Assembly (NCBI RefSeq): GCF_016428595.1
Contig: NZ_JAELVQ010000001.1
Span: 1 to 64,000, forward strand
Direction of reading: 5' to 3'
Source of the DNA: Snuella sedimenti
Lineage (GTDB): Bacteria; Bacteroidota; Bacteroidia; Flavobacteriales; Flavobacteriaceae
DNA length: 64,000 nt
A model generated the notes under the pieces. The model had not been told where the DNA came from, ran no database searches, and worked only from the letters and a program-made list of their open reading frames with translations. Position numbers and translations under genes: made by a program. Positions 8,692 through 17,902 of the stretch are shown here, piece by piece (position 1 is the first letter of the stretch; each line of letters begins with the position of its first letter).

Positions 8692-10041
8692 TTACAAGTT
8701 CCTTACTGCTTCCTTAAACTGACGTCCGCGTTCTTCATAGTTTTCGAACAAATCAAAACTTGCGCATGCTGGCGACAACAACACATTATCACCACTCTCT
8801 GCTATTTTATAAGCAATCTTTACGGCTTCTGACATATACTGGGTCTCCACAATAACATCAACCATATTACCAAAAGTTTGCATAAGCTTTTCGTTATCCG
8901 CACCTAAACAGATAATTGCTTTTACCTTTTCATTTACAAACGAGAATAACTCTTCATAATTGTTTCCTTTATCTTCTCCACCTACAATCCAAACAGTAGG
9001 CGCATCCATACTCTCCAGAGCATAGTATGTGGCATTTACATTGGTTGCTTTAGAGTCATTTATATATTGCACTTTATTTATCTTCAAGACATGTTCTAAC
9101 CTATGCTCAACTGCTTGGAAGTTTTCCAAACTTTCTCGAATGGTTTGTTTTCTTATCTTTAATAAGTGCGCTACAGCCGAGGCTGCCATAGCATTTTTAA
9201 CATTGTGTTTCCCTTCTAATGTCAGGTTTGTTGTTGGCATAATTATATAATTGTTATCTATTGTTATTTTAATATTTTCTTTTTCTAAACACACACCATT
9301 TTCTACAATTTGTGTTAACGAAAATGGTACTAATGTTGATTGAACTGGATGTTTTTTTAACCAATTAACTATTACTTCATCATCTGCATCATAGATTAAA
9401 AAATCATCTTTTGTCTGATTTTCGGCAATTCTAAATTTTGACGCGATGTAATTTTCAAATTTGTAATCGTATCGATCTAAATGATCGGGTGTAATATTGG
9501 TAATTACCGCTATGCTTGGTTTAAAATCAACGATATCGTCTAATTGAAAACTACTAATCTCCAAAACATAATTTGGAAAATCATCTTCTAAAACCTGCTT
9601 AGAAAAACTATGTCCTATGTTACCAGCTAATCCAACTTCAAGCTCTTGTTTTAAAATATGATGCGTTAACGTAGCCGTAGTCGTTTTACCATTGCTCCCC
9701 GTAATGCCAATAATTATTGCATCAGTATATTTAGCAGCAAATTCTATTTCGGACACTACCATAATACCTTGTTCTCTAATTTGTTTTAACAAAGGCACTT
9801 TATCTGGAATCCCTGGGCTTTTCATAACGATATCTGCACTCAGAATCTTTACTTCAGAATGCATACCTTCCTCCCACTCAATCTCATTATGTATAAGAAC
9901 GTTCTTATATTTTTCTTTAATCATTCCCTTATCGGACACAAAAACGTCATAGTTTTTTGCCTTCCCCAGAAGCGCTGTTCCAATACCGCTTTCTCCTCCT
10001 CCTAATACGACAAGTCGTTCTATTTTAGATTTACGATTCAC
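8692..10041 (-). CDS. murD: UDP-MurNAc-L-Ala--D-glutamate ligase MurD
   Basis: MurD adds D-glutamate to UDP-MurNAc-L-Ala. The N-terminal segment VVLGGGESGIGTALL (11-25), ATP loop GSNGKTTT (115-122), ITPDHLDRY, and the C-terminal LSPACASFDLFENYEERG signature are MurD features. It has 449 residues. The start codon is GTG and overlaps the stop of the upstream four-helix-bundle gene as GTGA, so translation of the two is likely coupled. The upstream junction differs from the usual mraY-murD contact because of that inserted gene. Confidence 0.97.
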   Translation of the reverse strand: MNRKSKIERLVVLGGGESGIGTALLGKAKNYDVFVSDKGMIKEKYKNVLIHNEIEWEEGMHSEVKILSADIVMKSPGIPDKVPLLKQIREQGIMVVSEIEFAAKYTDAIIIGITGSNGKTTTATLTHHILKQELEVGLAGNIGHSFSKQVLEDDFPNYVLEISSFQLDDIVDFKPSIAVITNITPDHLDRYDYKFENYIASKFRIAENQTKDDFLIYDADDEVIVNWLKKHPVQSTLVPFSLTQIVENGVCLEKENIKITIDNNYIIMPTTNLTLEGKHNVKNAMAASAVAHLLKIRKQTIRESLENFQAVEHRLEHVLKINKVQYINDSKATNVNATYYALESMDAPTVWIVGGEDKGNNYEELFSFVNEKVKAIICLGADNEKLMQTFGNMVDVIVETQYMSEAVKIAYKIAESGDNVLLSPACASFDLFENYEERGRQFKEAVRNL

Positions 10042-10367
10042 GATATACGATTTCTCATTGTTTTTATTGAGGAGACAATGATAAACAATAACTCATTTGC
10101 TTCTCCATGTAACCTTTTTATCTCAAAATGCTCCTTATTGTCAACTTCTAAAAGCAACTCAAGGAAGTACATACTTTCATCAGCCTCCTCTTCAACAATT
10201 TTTAACTTATTTATAAAATCTGCTTCAGATTTCGCTCCTACCGAACTAGAACTTCTAATTAATTGATTACAAAAAGCATTAAATTCTCTTGACACTGGAA
10301 ACTTAGTACACAGATTCCAGTAATCTGTTGCAAATTTTTCAGTTCTATTTTTTAAAGCTTCCTTCAT
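10038..10367 (-). CDS. Four-helix-bundle protein of the 23S rRNA intervening-sequence (IVP) family
   Basis: A 109-residue all-helical protein with the family signature QLIRSSSSVGAKSEADF (35-51) followed by KLKIVEEEADESMYFLELLLE. Members were first seen encoded inside 23S rRNA intervening sequences and also occur as free-standing genes in Bacteroidota; the molecular role is unknown. It sits between mraY and murD, where division clusters normally have nothing. It is bracketed by 10-bp inverted repeats at 10042-10051 and 10389-10398, and ends with a GTGA overlap onto murD. This looks like a mobile cassette that inserted without breaking the operon. Confidence 0.9.
   Translation of the reverse strand: MKEALKNRTEKFATDYWNLCTKFPVSREFNAFCNQLIRSSSSVGAKSEADFINKLKIVEEEADESMYFLELLLEVDNKEHFEIKRLHGEANELLFIIVSSIKTMRNRIS
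10042..10051. repeat. Left inverted repeat of the four-helix-bundle cassette
   Basis: GATATACGAT at 10042-10051 is the exact reverse complement of ATCGTATATC at 10389-10398 on the other side of the four-helix-bundle gene. It lies inside the last codons of that gene, next to further ACGAT microrepeats (ACGATTCACGATATACGAT). Confidence 0.6.
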
Positions 10368-10388
10368 TTATTAATTCGTAACTCTAAC

Positions 10389-10398
10389 ATCGTATATC
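10389..10398. repeat. Right inverted repeat of the four-helix-bundle cassette
   Basis: ATCGTATATC, perfect inverted partner of 10042-10051. It lies 21 bases upstream of the four-helix-bundle start and 11 bases downstream of the mraY stop. Confidence 0.6.
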
Positions 10399-10408
10399 AA
10401 AACTCATA

Positions 10409-11650
10409 TTATCTGATCTTCAATGTGACAATTGATATAATTGCCAACAAGATTCCAACAATCCAAAAACGGGTCGTTATCTTACTTTCATGATATCCTG
10501 ATTTCTGGAAATGATGATGCAGCGGAGCCATCTTAAAAATGCGACGCCCTTCACCATATTTTCTCTTGGTATATTTAAACCAACTTACCTGCATTACCAC
10601 CGATAGATTTTCTGCCACAAAAATGCCACACAATACAGGTATTAACCATTCCTTTCTAACCGCTATGGCAATAACCGCAATAATACCTCCTATAGTCAAA
10701 CTCCCAGTATCACCCATAAACACTTGTGCTGGAAATGTATTGTACCATAAGAACCCTATAAGGGCTCCTGCAAAAGCCGCAATGTAAATAGTGATTTCCT
10801 CTACCCGCGGGATATACATAATATTCAAGTAATCTGAAAAAATAATATTACTGGAAACCCATGCAAAAATCCCAAGTGTAAGCACAATAATAGCCGAGGT
10901 TCCAGCAGCCAAACCATCAATACCATCAGTAAGATTAGCGCCATTGGAAACGGCTGTCACAATAAGAATAGTAACCAAAATAAAGATGATCCAAGCATAC
11001 TTACCTAAACTAGGGTGTATCCATGTAATAATATCGGAGTAATCAAATTCATTTCCTTTTACAAAAGGGATGGTTGTTTTTGTGGAATGTATTTCGGAGC
11101 CAAACAACTTTGAAGGCGCAGCGTTTGCATCGGCCTTTAATATTTGTTGCTGCTCTACTAATGGCAATTTTTCCTTTATAGTTACGTCTGAATGAAAAAA
11201 CAAGGTCGCACCAACAATAACTCCCAAGCCTACTTGCCCAAGTATTTTAAAGCGTCCTTTTAGACCTTCTTTATCGTTTTTAAACTTCTTAATATAATCA
11301 TCAATAAACCCTATCGTCCCCATCCAAAGGGTTGTAACTATTAAAAGTATAATGTATACATTCTCCAACTTAGCTAACAAAAGCACTGGAATTAAAGTAG
11401 CAAGGATAATGATAATCCCACCCATAGTAGGTGTACCAGCTTTTTCTACCTGACCTTTTAATCCAAGATCCCTAATAGTCTCACCTACCTGTTGTTTTTG
11501 TAAAAAACGAATGATGCGTTTTCCGTAAATGGTTGAAATAAGCAAAGATAAAATCATTGCAAAAGCTGCCCTAAAGGTTAAAAAACCGAAAAGGGAAGCC
11601 CCTGGTAACTGAAATTGTTTTTCTAAATACTCGAACAAGTAATACAACAT
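10409..11650 (-). CDS. mraY: Phospho-MurNAc-pentapeptide transferase MraY
   Basis: MraY moves phospho-MurNAc-pentapeptide onto undecaprenyl phosphate to give lipid I, at the inner membrane. The 413-residue protein has about ten membrane helices and the family motifs GTPTMGGI near residue 75, the acidic pair [17 protein letters not shown], and the histidine-rich APLHHHFQ loop. A hydrophilic insert around residues 165-205 lengthens it compared with the E. coli enzyme (360), as in other Bacteroidota. It lies 10 bases after murE; the next gene is the inserted four-helix-bundle gene. Confidence 0.97.
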   Translation of the reverse strand: MLYYLFEYLEKQFQLPGASLFGFLTFRAAFAMILSLLISTIYGKRIIRFLQKQQVGETIRDLGLKGQVEKAGTPTMGGIIIILATLIPVLLLAKLENVYIILLIVTTLWMGTIGFIDDYIKKFKNDKEGLKGRFKILGQVGLGVIVGATLFFHSDVTIKEKLPLVEQQQILKADANAAPSKLFGSEIHSTKTTIPFVKGNEFDYSDIITWIHPSLGKYAWIIFILVTILIVTAVSNGANLTDGIDGLAAGTSAIIVLTLGIFAWVSSNIIFSDYLNIMYIPRVEEITIYIAAFAGALIGFLWYNTFPAQVFMGDTGSLTIGGIIAVIAIAVRKEWLIPVLCGIFVAENLSVVMQVSWFKYTKRKYGEGRRIFKMAPLHHHFQKSGYHESKITTRFWIVGILLAIISIVTLKIR

Positions 11651-11660
11651 TGGCTTTAAA

Positions 11661-13124
11661 CTACTTTTCTAATTGTTTTAAAAATTCCTGAACGATCTTG
11701 TAATCATCAAAATCAACGCGTTCTCCTTTTATCTCCTGATAGGTCTCATGCCCTTTACCCGCTATAAGGATGATGTCGTTTGGCTGTGCCATTTGACAGG
11801 CCACCTTAATCGCTTGCCTCCTATCTGCAACAGTTAAAATCTTTTTAAAATTTTGGGGCTCAACGCCAGCCTCAACCTCTTTTAAAATAACTTCAGGCTC
11901 TTCGCTTCTAGGGTTATCGCTTGTAAACACAACTTTGGTGCTTAATGCCGAAGCTATATGTCCCATTTTTGGTCTTTTTGTCTTATCCCTATCACCACCA
12001 CAACCAACAACGGTTATTAAATCCTCATTTTTGGTACGTATACTATTAATGGTCTCCAATACATTTTTAAGCGCATCGGGTGTGTGCGCATAATCCACAA
12101 TAGCCGTTATCTTTTCATCTGAAATAAAATATTGAAAACGGCCACTTACACTTTCCAGCAAGCTCAACAGACGAAGTATTTCTTCCTTTTCAAGCCCCAA
12201 CAGTTCTGCTGTTGCATAAATAGCTAATACATTGTAGGCATTGAAACTCCCGATAAGTCTAGTCCAAACTTCGCTATCATTGATTTTTAACAACAGCCCG
12301 CTAAATTGATTTTCTAGTATTTGCGCCCTAAAATCGGCATAGTTCTTTAATGCATAGGTAAATTTCTTGGCCTTGGTATTTTGAAGCATCACCAAACCGT
12401 TTTTATCGTCTACATTAACCAATGCAAACGCTTTTTTTGGCAACGCATCAAAAAACGATTTTTTCACATCCCTATATTCCGCAAAAGTGTTATGGTAATC
12501 TAAGTGATCATGGGACAAATTGGTAAATATACCTCCTTCAAAACATAAGCCTTCTGTCCTGCTTTGATGTATCCCATGGGAACTCACCTCCATAAAACAA
12601 AATTCAACCCCGGCATCGTTCATCTCCTTTAAGTACTTATTAATCGTTAATGAATCGGGCGTTGTATGTGTTGCTTTATACGCCGTATCATTCACCATTA
12701 TTTTAACCGTAGACAACAAACCTACTTTAAAACCCGCTTCTTTAAATAACTGATACAACAAACTGGCAATGGTTGTTTTTCCATTGGTTCCAGTTACTCC
12801 CACAAGTTTTAAGTTTTCAGATGGTGTTCCATAAAAATTAGAAGCTATAATTGCCAAAGCTTTATTTGTATCCTCAACCTCAACATATGTTACACCTTCA
12901 ATCATTTTCTCTGGTATAACTTCACAAATTACAACACTAGCCCCTTGGTTAATCGCCGATTCTATAAAATCATGTCCATCGGCCACATACCCACGAATGG
13001 CAACAAACATACTATTGGCAGTGATATTACGAGAATCAAAATCAATTGTATCAATTTCAACTCCCGTGCTACCTACCACCACATTTATAGGGACTCTATA
13101 TAATATGTCTTTTAACACCATCAT
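11661..13124 (-). CDS. murE: UDP-MurNAc-tripeptide ligase MurE (meso-DAP type)
   Basis: MurE adds the third peptide residue of the stem. The ATP loop GTNGKTT is at 112-118, and the substrate motif DNPR is at 403-406 ([10 protein letters not shown]). DNPR is associated with meso-diaminopimelate rather than lysine, so the wall of this organism is predicted to be meso-DAP type. Its 487 residues are normal. The start overlaps the ftsI stop by 4 bases; two consecutive ATG codons make the exact start ambiguous by one residue. Confidence 0.97.
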   Translation of the reverse strand: MMVLKDILYRVPINVVVGSTGVEIDTIDFDSRNITANSMFVAIRGYVADGHDFIESAINQGASVVICEVIPEKMIEGVTYVEVEDTNKALAIIASNFYGTPSENLKLVGVTGTNGKTTIASLLYQLFKEAGFKVGLLSTVKIMVNDTAYKATHTTPDSLTINKYLKEMNDAGVEFCFMEVSSHGIHQSRTEGLCFEGGIFTNLSHDHLDYHNTFAEYRDVKKSFFDALPKKAFALVNVDDKNGLVMLQNTKAKKFTYALKNYADFRAQILENQFSGLLLKINDSEVWTRLIGSFNAYNVLAIYATAELLGLEKEEILRLLSLLESVSGRFQYFISDEKITAIVDYAHTPDALKNVLETINSIRTKNEDLITVVGCGGDRDKTKRPKMGHIASALSTKVVFTSDNPRSEEPEVILKEVEAGVEPQNFKKILTVADRRQAIKVACQMAQPNDIILIAGKGHETYQEIKGERVDFDDYKIVQEFLKQLEK

Positions 13125-15133
13125 GATGCCTTTAATACGACTAACTGATTAAACTTTAACTTTGTATCCTTATCTATTGATTGCTTCTTAACCACACCAG
13201 CCCCATCTAACTTTACTTTAACCTTAACATCCATGTTTTCTAAAAGTGCTAATGCATCCATAGCAGGCATACCTACAACATTGGGCATAATAGTTTTATA
13301 CATATTAGCCGTCTGATAAAAATTATCATGCTCTTTTTCTGTTAAGGCATTTTTAACCTCTAGCGACTGCACCTCATCTATTATAGGTGTATCTGTAAAT
13401 ATTTTTTGCGCAATTCTTTTAAACACAGGCCCAGAAACATCTGCTCCGTAATATCCTTTTTTAATACTTGGCTTATGAATAACTACAATACAAGAATACT
13501 TAGGGTCTTCAGCTGGGAAATACCCCGCAAAGGACGACACATATCTTTTGTTTTCCTTCCAATCCTCCATCCAGTACTCTGTTTGAGCCGTTCCTGTCTT
13601 TCCTGCCATTGAAAAGTCCGGAGAATACAATCTCGAACCCGTCCCCCTTTCCACTACGTTCTTAAGTATCTCTTTTATTTCGCTTAGCGTTTTATCAGAA
13701 CAGATCTTCCCATTAATAATTTCCTTATCAAAAACCTCTATTTCTTTATCAAACTCCTTTACTGCTTTTATAAACCTAGGCTTAACCATCTCTCCATTAT
13801 TAGCGATCGCATTATAAAAAGTAAGTGTCTGCAACGGTGTTAAACTCAAATTATAACCATAGGCCATGGATGGCAATGCATTTTTACTCCACTTTTTATC
13901 CCCAGGCTCTGGAACATCTGGCTCTCCCTCTCCCATAATTGAAACTCCCAAGGACTTATGCAGATTCCAACTTTTTATACGTTTTATAAATTTTTCCGGT
14001 TCTTTAGAATAATTTTCATCAATTATAGTTGCCAATCCAATGTTTGATGATACTTCTAAAGCTCTGGCTACTGAGATCTTACCATATCCTCCATGATGAG
14101 AATCGAAAATATTTCTTCCATAAAAGCGTTTCACCCCTTTTTTGGTATCAACAACAGCAGCAGTATCTACAACCTTATCTTCCAAAGCAGCCATAAGTGC
14201 CATTACCTTAAATGTAGACCCTGGCTCATGAGATTCCCATACTGCATAATTTCGTTTTTCATAATAATTACCCTGACTTGTTTTAGCCAAATTAGATATT
14301 GCCTTAACCTCTCCTGTTTTTACATCCATCACAACAACACAACCATGTTCAGCTTCATAAAACTGCAATTGGCCAAGTAAAGAGTGATGTGCAATATCCT
14401 GGATATTAACATTAATAGTAGTATAAACATCATAGCCATCCTTAGGCTCCACTTGATTAAAATCAGTGATTGGCTTCCACTCCCCTTTTCCTATTTTTTG
14501 CTTCCAACGCCTACCGTCTGTCCCCCTTAAATATTTAACCCCAAAAGCCCCATCAATACCAGCTCTTGTTACATGTCCATCTTCATCAAAGCGTTCATAA
14601 CCAATAGAACGCTGAGCTATTTCCCCCATAGGAAACTCTCTTTTTGTTTGCTGATTAACAATTAAACCTCCTTTATTAGCTCCCAATTTTAGTAACGGAA
14701 AACTTCGAAAACGCAAATAATCGGTGTAATTTATATCCCTAACCAACAAATAGTATTGGTTTCCATTTGCGCGCGCTTTTCGTATTGCTTTTTGATAATA
14801 TGCAGAGGGCTTCCCCAAGTAATTAGCAAGTGAATCACACAAAGACTTAATGTTTGCCTCAAAAATCTTAGTTGAAGAGGTCACCGCATCAATGGCAATA
14901 TTGTATTTAGGTACTGAGGTTGCCAACAAACTACCATCATCGGCATACACATTACCTCTATTCGCTGGAATAACCACATTTTTAACAGCCCGTTTTTCTG
15001 CTAACGCCCTGTACTTGTCACCTTGCACTAATTGAATACTCAACAACTTAAACACAACAGCAACACCAAAGACAAACATGCATCCTGCTACGAAATACGA
15101 TCTATTCAATATGCCTTTCTCGTGTACTGCCAA
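13121..15133 (-). CDS. ftsI: Septal penicillin-binding protein FtsI/PBP3 with C-terminal PASTA
   Basis: This is the class B transpeptidase that cross-links septal peptidoglycan with FtsW. It has an N-terminal membrane anchor (about 12-34), a dimerisation/pedestal domain with RGNVYADDG, and a transpeptidase domain with the active-site tetrad S306-T-F-K309, the SSN motif at 362-364 and KTGT at 512-515. A PASTA domain of about 60 residues closes the protein (612-670, beginning MPNVVGMPAMDALALLE). At 670 residues with PASTA it follows the Bacteroidota pattern. It lies between ftsL and murE with 4-base spacing on one side and 4-base overlap on the other. Confidence 0.96.
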   Translation of the reverse strand: MAVHEKGILNRSYFVAGCMFVFGVAVVFKLLSIQLVQGDKYRALAEKRAVKNVVIPANRGNVYADDGSLLATSVPKYNIAIDAVTSSTKIFEANIKSLCDSLANYLGKPSAYYQKAIRKARANGNQYYLLVRDINYTDYLRFRSFPLLKLGANKGGLIVNQQTKREFPMGEIAQRSIGYERFDEDGHVTRAGIDGAFGVKYLRGTDGRRWKQKIGKGEWKPITDFNQVEPKDGYDVYTTINVNIQDIAHHSLLGQLQFYEAEHGCVVVMDVKTGEVKAISNLAKTSQGNYYEKRNYAVWESHEPGSTFKVMALMAALEDKVVDTAAVVDTKKGVKRFYGRNIFDSHHGGYGKISVARALEVSSNIGLATIIDENYSKEPEKFIKRIKSWNLHKSLGVSIMGEGEPDVPEPGDKKWSKNALPSMAYGYNLSLTPLQTLTFYNAIANNGEMVKPRFIKAVKEFDKEIEVFDKEIINGKICSDKTLSEIKEILKNVVERGTGSRLYSPDFSMAGKTGTAQTEYWMEDWKENKRYVSSFAGYFPAEDPKYSCIVVIHKPSIKKGYYGADVSGPVFKRIAQKIFTDTPIIDEVQSLEVKNALTEKEHDNFYQTANMYKTIMPNVVGMPAMDALALLENMDVKVKVKLDGAGVVKKQSIDKDTKLKFNQLVVLKAS

Positions 15134-15137
15134 GTTC

Positions 15138-15461
15138 TTAATTTTGTGATTTAACCATTATTTTTTTTGGCGGAACTACCGAAGGCTCCAATCCCTTATC
15201 TTTCATCTCTACAATAATATTAGACTCCATCTTAAGACGCATAAATTTTGAGCGTCCATCCACAAAAGCCGATCGCATTTCCTTCACCTCATTATTGAGT
15301 CGCGCTATCTCATATACTTTTTTATCAACACTATGCGAACTGGCGATCATAACCAATGCCAAAACAGAAATAAAAATGATGAAACGCCAATTTTTAAACG
15401 CATCATCACTAACCAAAAAAGTACCTTTTAATATGTTATATATATTTCTTTTTATCGCCAT
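15138..15461 (-). CDS. ftsL: FtsL-like divisome protein
   Basis: A 107-residue bitopic protein with a cytoplasmic start, one membrane segment (about 25-42, WRFIIFISVLALVMIASS), then a helical, probably coiled-coil stretch (KVYEIARLNNEVKEMRSAFVDGRSKFMRLKMES). Size, topology and location between rsmH and ftsI are those of FtsL. In Bacteroidota this protein is usually annotated as an FtsL-like protein because primary sequence is little conserved. FtsL works with FtsB and FtsQ to activate FtsWI. Confidence 0.82.
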   Translation of the reverse strand: MAIKRNIYNILKGTFLVSDDAFKNWRFIIFISVLALVMIASSHSVDKKVYEIARLNNEVKEMRSAFVDGRSKFMRLKMESNIIVEMKDKGLEPSVVPPKKIMVKSQN

Positions 15462-15469
15462 ATTATCAA

Positions 15470-16378
15470 TTATATCTTTTCAGCCACCCTAAGTTTAGCA
15501 CTTCTAGCTCGGCCATTAATCGCTATTTCTTCTTTAGACGGCACAATTAAACCATTCACCTTTTTTAGTGGCACCTCAAAATTCCCAAAGACGTCACGTT
15601 CCGGCTCACCTTCAAACATGCCATTCCTAATAAAGCGCTTCACCAACCTATCTTCGAGCGAGTGGTACGAAATAACACTTAGTCGTCCACCTACTTTTAA
15701 CACTTCTGGTGTTTGCTCCAAAAACTCCTTCAAAACTTGAATTTCCTGATTCACCTCAATACGAATTGCTTGGTAAATTTGCGCCAATACTTTATTTTCA
15801 TGTCGAGGCGGCAAAAACTTCTTCAACACCGTTTTTAATTGCTCACTGGTCACAATCGGTTCTTGCTCACGATGCGCGACAATTACCCTAGCCATTGCCG
15901 ACGCAGCCCTTAACTCTCCATATTGCAAAAACACCTGCTTTAACCTTTCTTCCTCATACTCATTCACCACATGAAAAGCCGACAACTCATTTTGCTGGTT
16001 CATCCGCATATCCAAGTTCGCCTCAAACCGTGTTGAAAAGCCACGTTCTGCCACATCAAATTGATGCGACGACACACCAAAATCAGCTAAAATCCCATCA
16101 ACTTCCCTCACCCCATAAAACTTCAAAAAACGCTTTATATATCTGAAATTCTCATTAATCAGCACAAACCGACTATCATCAATGGCATTTTTTAAAGCAT
16201 CTTGATCTTGATCAAAAGCAAACAACCGCCCTTCTTCCCCCAAGCGACTCAATATCTCCCTACTATGTCCGCCACCCCCAAAAGTCACATCCACGTACGT
16301 CCCATTTGGCTTTACTGCCAAACCATCTACAGTTTCCTTTAATAATACCGGGTTATGATATTCCATAATCTTCATCAT
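15470..16378 (-). CDS. rsmH: 16S rRNA m4C1402 methyltransferase RsmH (MraW)
   Basis: RsmH methylates N4 of C1402 in 16S rRNA with SAM. Visible motifs are YHNPVLLKETVDGL at the start, the SAM-binding DVTFGGGGHSREIL, GILADFGVSSHQ, and the C-terminal VISYHSLEDRLVKRF and NGRARSAKLRVAE. The length of 302 is typical. Three ATGs lie close together (MMKIM). The third, giving MEYHNPVLL, fits the family best, and would cut the overlap with mraZ from 26 to 14 bases. Confidence 0.96.
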   Translation of the reverse strand: MMKIMEYHNPVLLKETVDGLAVKPNGTYVDVTFGGGGHSREILSRLGEEGRLFAFDQDQDALKNAIDDSRFVLINENFRYIKRFLKFYGVREVDGILADFGVSSHQFDVAERGFSTRFEANLDMRMNQQNELSAFHVVNEYEEERLKQVFLQYGELRAASAMARVIVAHREQEPIVTSEQLKTVLKKFLPPRHENKVLAQIYQAIRIEVNQEIQVLKEFLEQTPEVLKVGGRLSVISYHSLEDRLVKRFIRNGMFEGEPERDVFGNFEVPLKKVNGLIVPSKEEIAINGRARSAKLRVAEKI

Positions 16379-16823
16379 CTTGTCCCATTACTTCTTCTGC
16401 CAATTCCGCAAAGTCATCAGCCGCATCATCAATAGCTTGTTCATATAAGTCCTTATCCCATATCTCAACAATGTTAATTGCCGAAGCAACCACTATGTTT
16501 TTAGAAATATTTGCGAAGACAGTTAAATCTTTAGGTATCAACAAACGTCCATTAACATCAACCTCAACCATTTTAACTCCTGCTGTAAAACGACGGATAA
16601 AATCGTTATTCTTTTTCTTAAACTTATTTAACTTGTTTATTTTTTGCATTAGCACCTGCCATTCCGCCATAGGATACAACTCCAAACACTTTTGAAAGAC
16701 CGAACGGCGCAACACAAAACCCTCCTCCAACACTGGGGACAATTGCTTTTTAAGCGCAACGGGCATCATAAGTCTGCCTTTTGCGTCTACCTTACACTCG
16801 TATGTTCCTATTAATGAATCCAA
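16353..16823 (-). CDS. mraZ: Transcriptional regulator MraZ
   Basis: MraZ has two AbrB-like DNA-binding halves, each with a conserved VD-x-x-GR-L-x-x-P core: KVDAKGRLMMP (12-22) and EVDVNGRLLIP (about 87-97). It oligomerises and represses its own dcw operon. The start must be TTG at 16823: an in-frame TAA sits four codons upstream and no ATG lies between, and the product then begins (M)DSLIGTYECKVDAKGR as in other Flavobacteriia. Length is 156. It is the first gene of the dcw operon and has clustered putative MraZ boxes just upstream. Confidence 0.95.
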   Translation of the reverse strand: MDSLIGTYECKVDAKGRLMMPVALKKQLSPVLEEGFVLRRSVFQKCLELYPMAEWQVLMQKINKLNKFKKKNNDFIRRFTAGVKMVEVDVNGRLLIPKDLTVFANISKNIVVASAINIVEIWDKDLYEQAIDDAADDFAELAEEVMGQDDEDYGIS

Positions 16824-16855
16824 TGCGATTGGTTAAAGCTATTGCGTTAGTTTTT

Positions 16856-16863
16856 CAAATATA
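16856..16863 (-). promoter_or_regulatory. Predicted -7 box of the mraZ (dcw) promoter
   Basis: On the minus strand these bases read TATATTTG, a perfect Bacteroidota -7 box (TAnnTTTG). This puts the transcription start near 16849, about 25 bases before the TTG start of mraZ. A clear -33 TTG is missing; the -33 area falls in the MraZ boxes. Confidence 0.6.
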
Positions 16864-16872
16864 TTGAAAATT

Positions 16873-16902
16873 TTACCACATTTTACCACTTTATACCACT
16901 TT
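16873..16902 (-). promoter_or_regulatory. Three tandem MraZ boxes (operator of the dcw cluster)
   Basis: On the minus strand three 10-base units follow each other without a gap: AAAGTGGTAT, AAAGTGGTAA and AATGTGGTAA. The shared core is GTGGTA with a 10-bp period. MraZ of other bacteria binds short direct repeats with a GTGG-type core and about 10-bp spacing upstream of mraZ, so these are very likely the MraZ autoregulatory site. They lie 10 to 39 bases upstream of the predicted -7 box. Confidence 0.8.
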
Positions 16903-17061
16903 GTTGATAATTTTTCGACTAAATACCCATTCACCTCGTTTTCTACCCCTTACAAACACTACACCCTCTAATTATCAATAGGTTAAACACGACACTTTAA
17001 AAGGAAGGACTTATTAACATTATTTTTTTAGCAATTATTTTTACAGATCTAATTAAAGTAC

Positions 17062-17090
17062 TTGAAATATCAATGAAATAACTATATTTG
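17062..17090 (+). promoter_or_regulatory. Promoter of the alpha/beta hydrolase-engB unit
   Basis: A -33 TTG (17062-17064) and a perfect -7 box TATATTTG (17083-17090) are separated by 18 bases, matching the Bacteroidota consensus. Transcription would start near 17097. That is too close to the first ATG (17102) for a normal leader, but about 20 bases before the ATG at 17117. Confidence 0.65.
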
Positions 17091-17116
17091 TTTTTAATGC
17101 AATGATCAACTTATTA

Positions 17117-17881
17117 ATGACAGACAGACTAAAAAAAGAAGGAAATTATAGTTATGTAGAAGCTGGAGAAGGCACACCAATTATAGTACTACATGGTCTT
17201 ATGGGTGGATTGAGTAATTTTGATTCTGTTTTAAATTTTTTCAGCGCTAAAGGGTATAAAATCATCATTCCAGAGTTACCTATCTACTCTATGTCACTGC
17301 TTAAAACCAATGTAAAAAGTTTCGCAAAATATTTATACGATTTTATTGAATTTAAAGGTTACAAAGATGTTATTTTACTAGGCAATTCACTAGGAGGACA
17401 TATAGGTTTATACCACACCAAACTTTTTCCTGAAAAAGTAAAAGCCTTGATTATAACTGGCAGCTCTGGTCTTTATGAAAGTGCTATGGGAGGCGGTTAC
17501 ACCAAGCGCAGTGATTATGATGTTATCAAAAAAAAGGCTCAAGAAGTATTCTACGATCCAGCAATAGCTACCAAGGAAATTGTTGACGAAGTTTACACAA
17601 CTGTTAATGATAGAAACAAGCTTATAAAAACCCTTGCTATAGCAAAAAGCGCTATACGACATAATATGGCCAAGGACTTACCCAACATGCATTTACCAAC
17701 ATGCATTATATGGGGAAAAAATGACACCGTAACACCGCCAGAAGTCGCTGAAGAATTTAACAGTCTATTACCCAATTCGGATTTATACTGGATTGATAAA
17801 TGCGGGCATGCAGCCATGATGGAACACCCTGAAACATTCAACGCGCTTATGGATGCGTGGTTAAAAGAAAAAAGATTATAA
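17117..17881 (+). CDS. Alpha/beta hydrolase
   Basis: A serine hydrolase fold of about 254 residues. The oxyanion-hole segment HGLMGGLSNF is followed by the nucleophile elbow GNSLGG (Ser about 91), acid Asp (about 203, WGKNDTVTPPE) and catalytic His (about 231, CGHAAMMEHPE), so the triad is complete. The substrate is unknown; no signal peptide, so it acts in the cytoplasm. An upstream ATG at 17102 would add five residues, but the predicted promoter favours 17117. The gene is followed after 21 bases by engB on the same strand, a pairing common in Flavobacteriia. Confidence 0.88.
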   Translation: MTDRLKKEGNYSYVEAGEGTPIIVLHGLMGGLSNFDSVLNFFSAKGYKIIIPELPIYSMSLLKTNVKSFAKYLYDFIEFKGYKDVILLGNSLGGHIGLYHTKLFPEKVKALIITGSSGLYESAMGGGYTKRSDYDVIKKKAQEVFYDPAIATKEIVDEVYTTVNDRNKLIKTLAIAKSAIRHNMAKDLPNMHLPTCIIWGKNDTVTPPEVAEEFNSLLPNSDLYWIDKCGHAAMMEHPETFNALMDAWLKEKRL

Positions 17882-17902
17882 TTTCAACAAAAGTTCCAAT
17901 AC

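Noticed and set aside
10038-10367. A fragmented 23S rRNA with intervening sequence
   Set aside because: No rRNA sequence flanks the gene; only the protein family is shared.
1-16900. Absence of murF and ddl suggesting a broken division cluster
   Set aside because: Bacteroidota often keep murF and ddl elsewhere; all genes present are full length with intact motifs.
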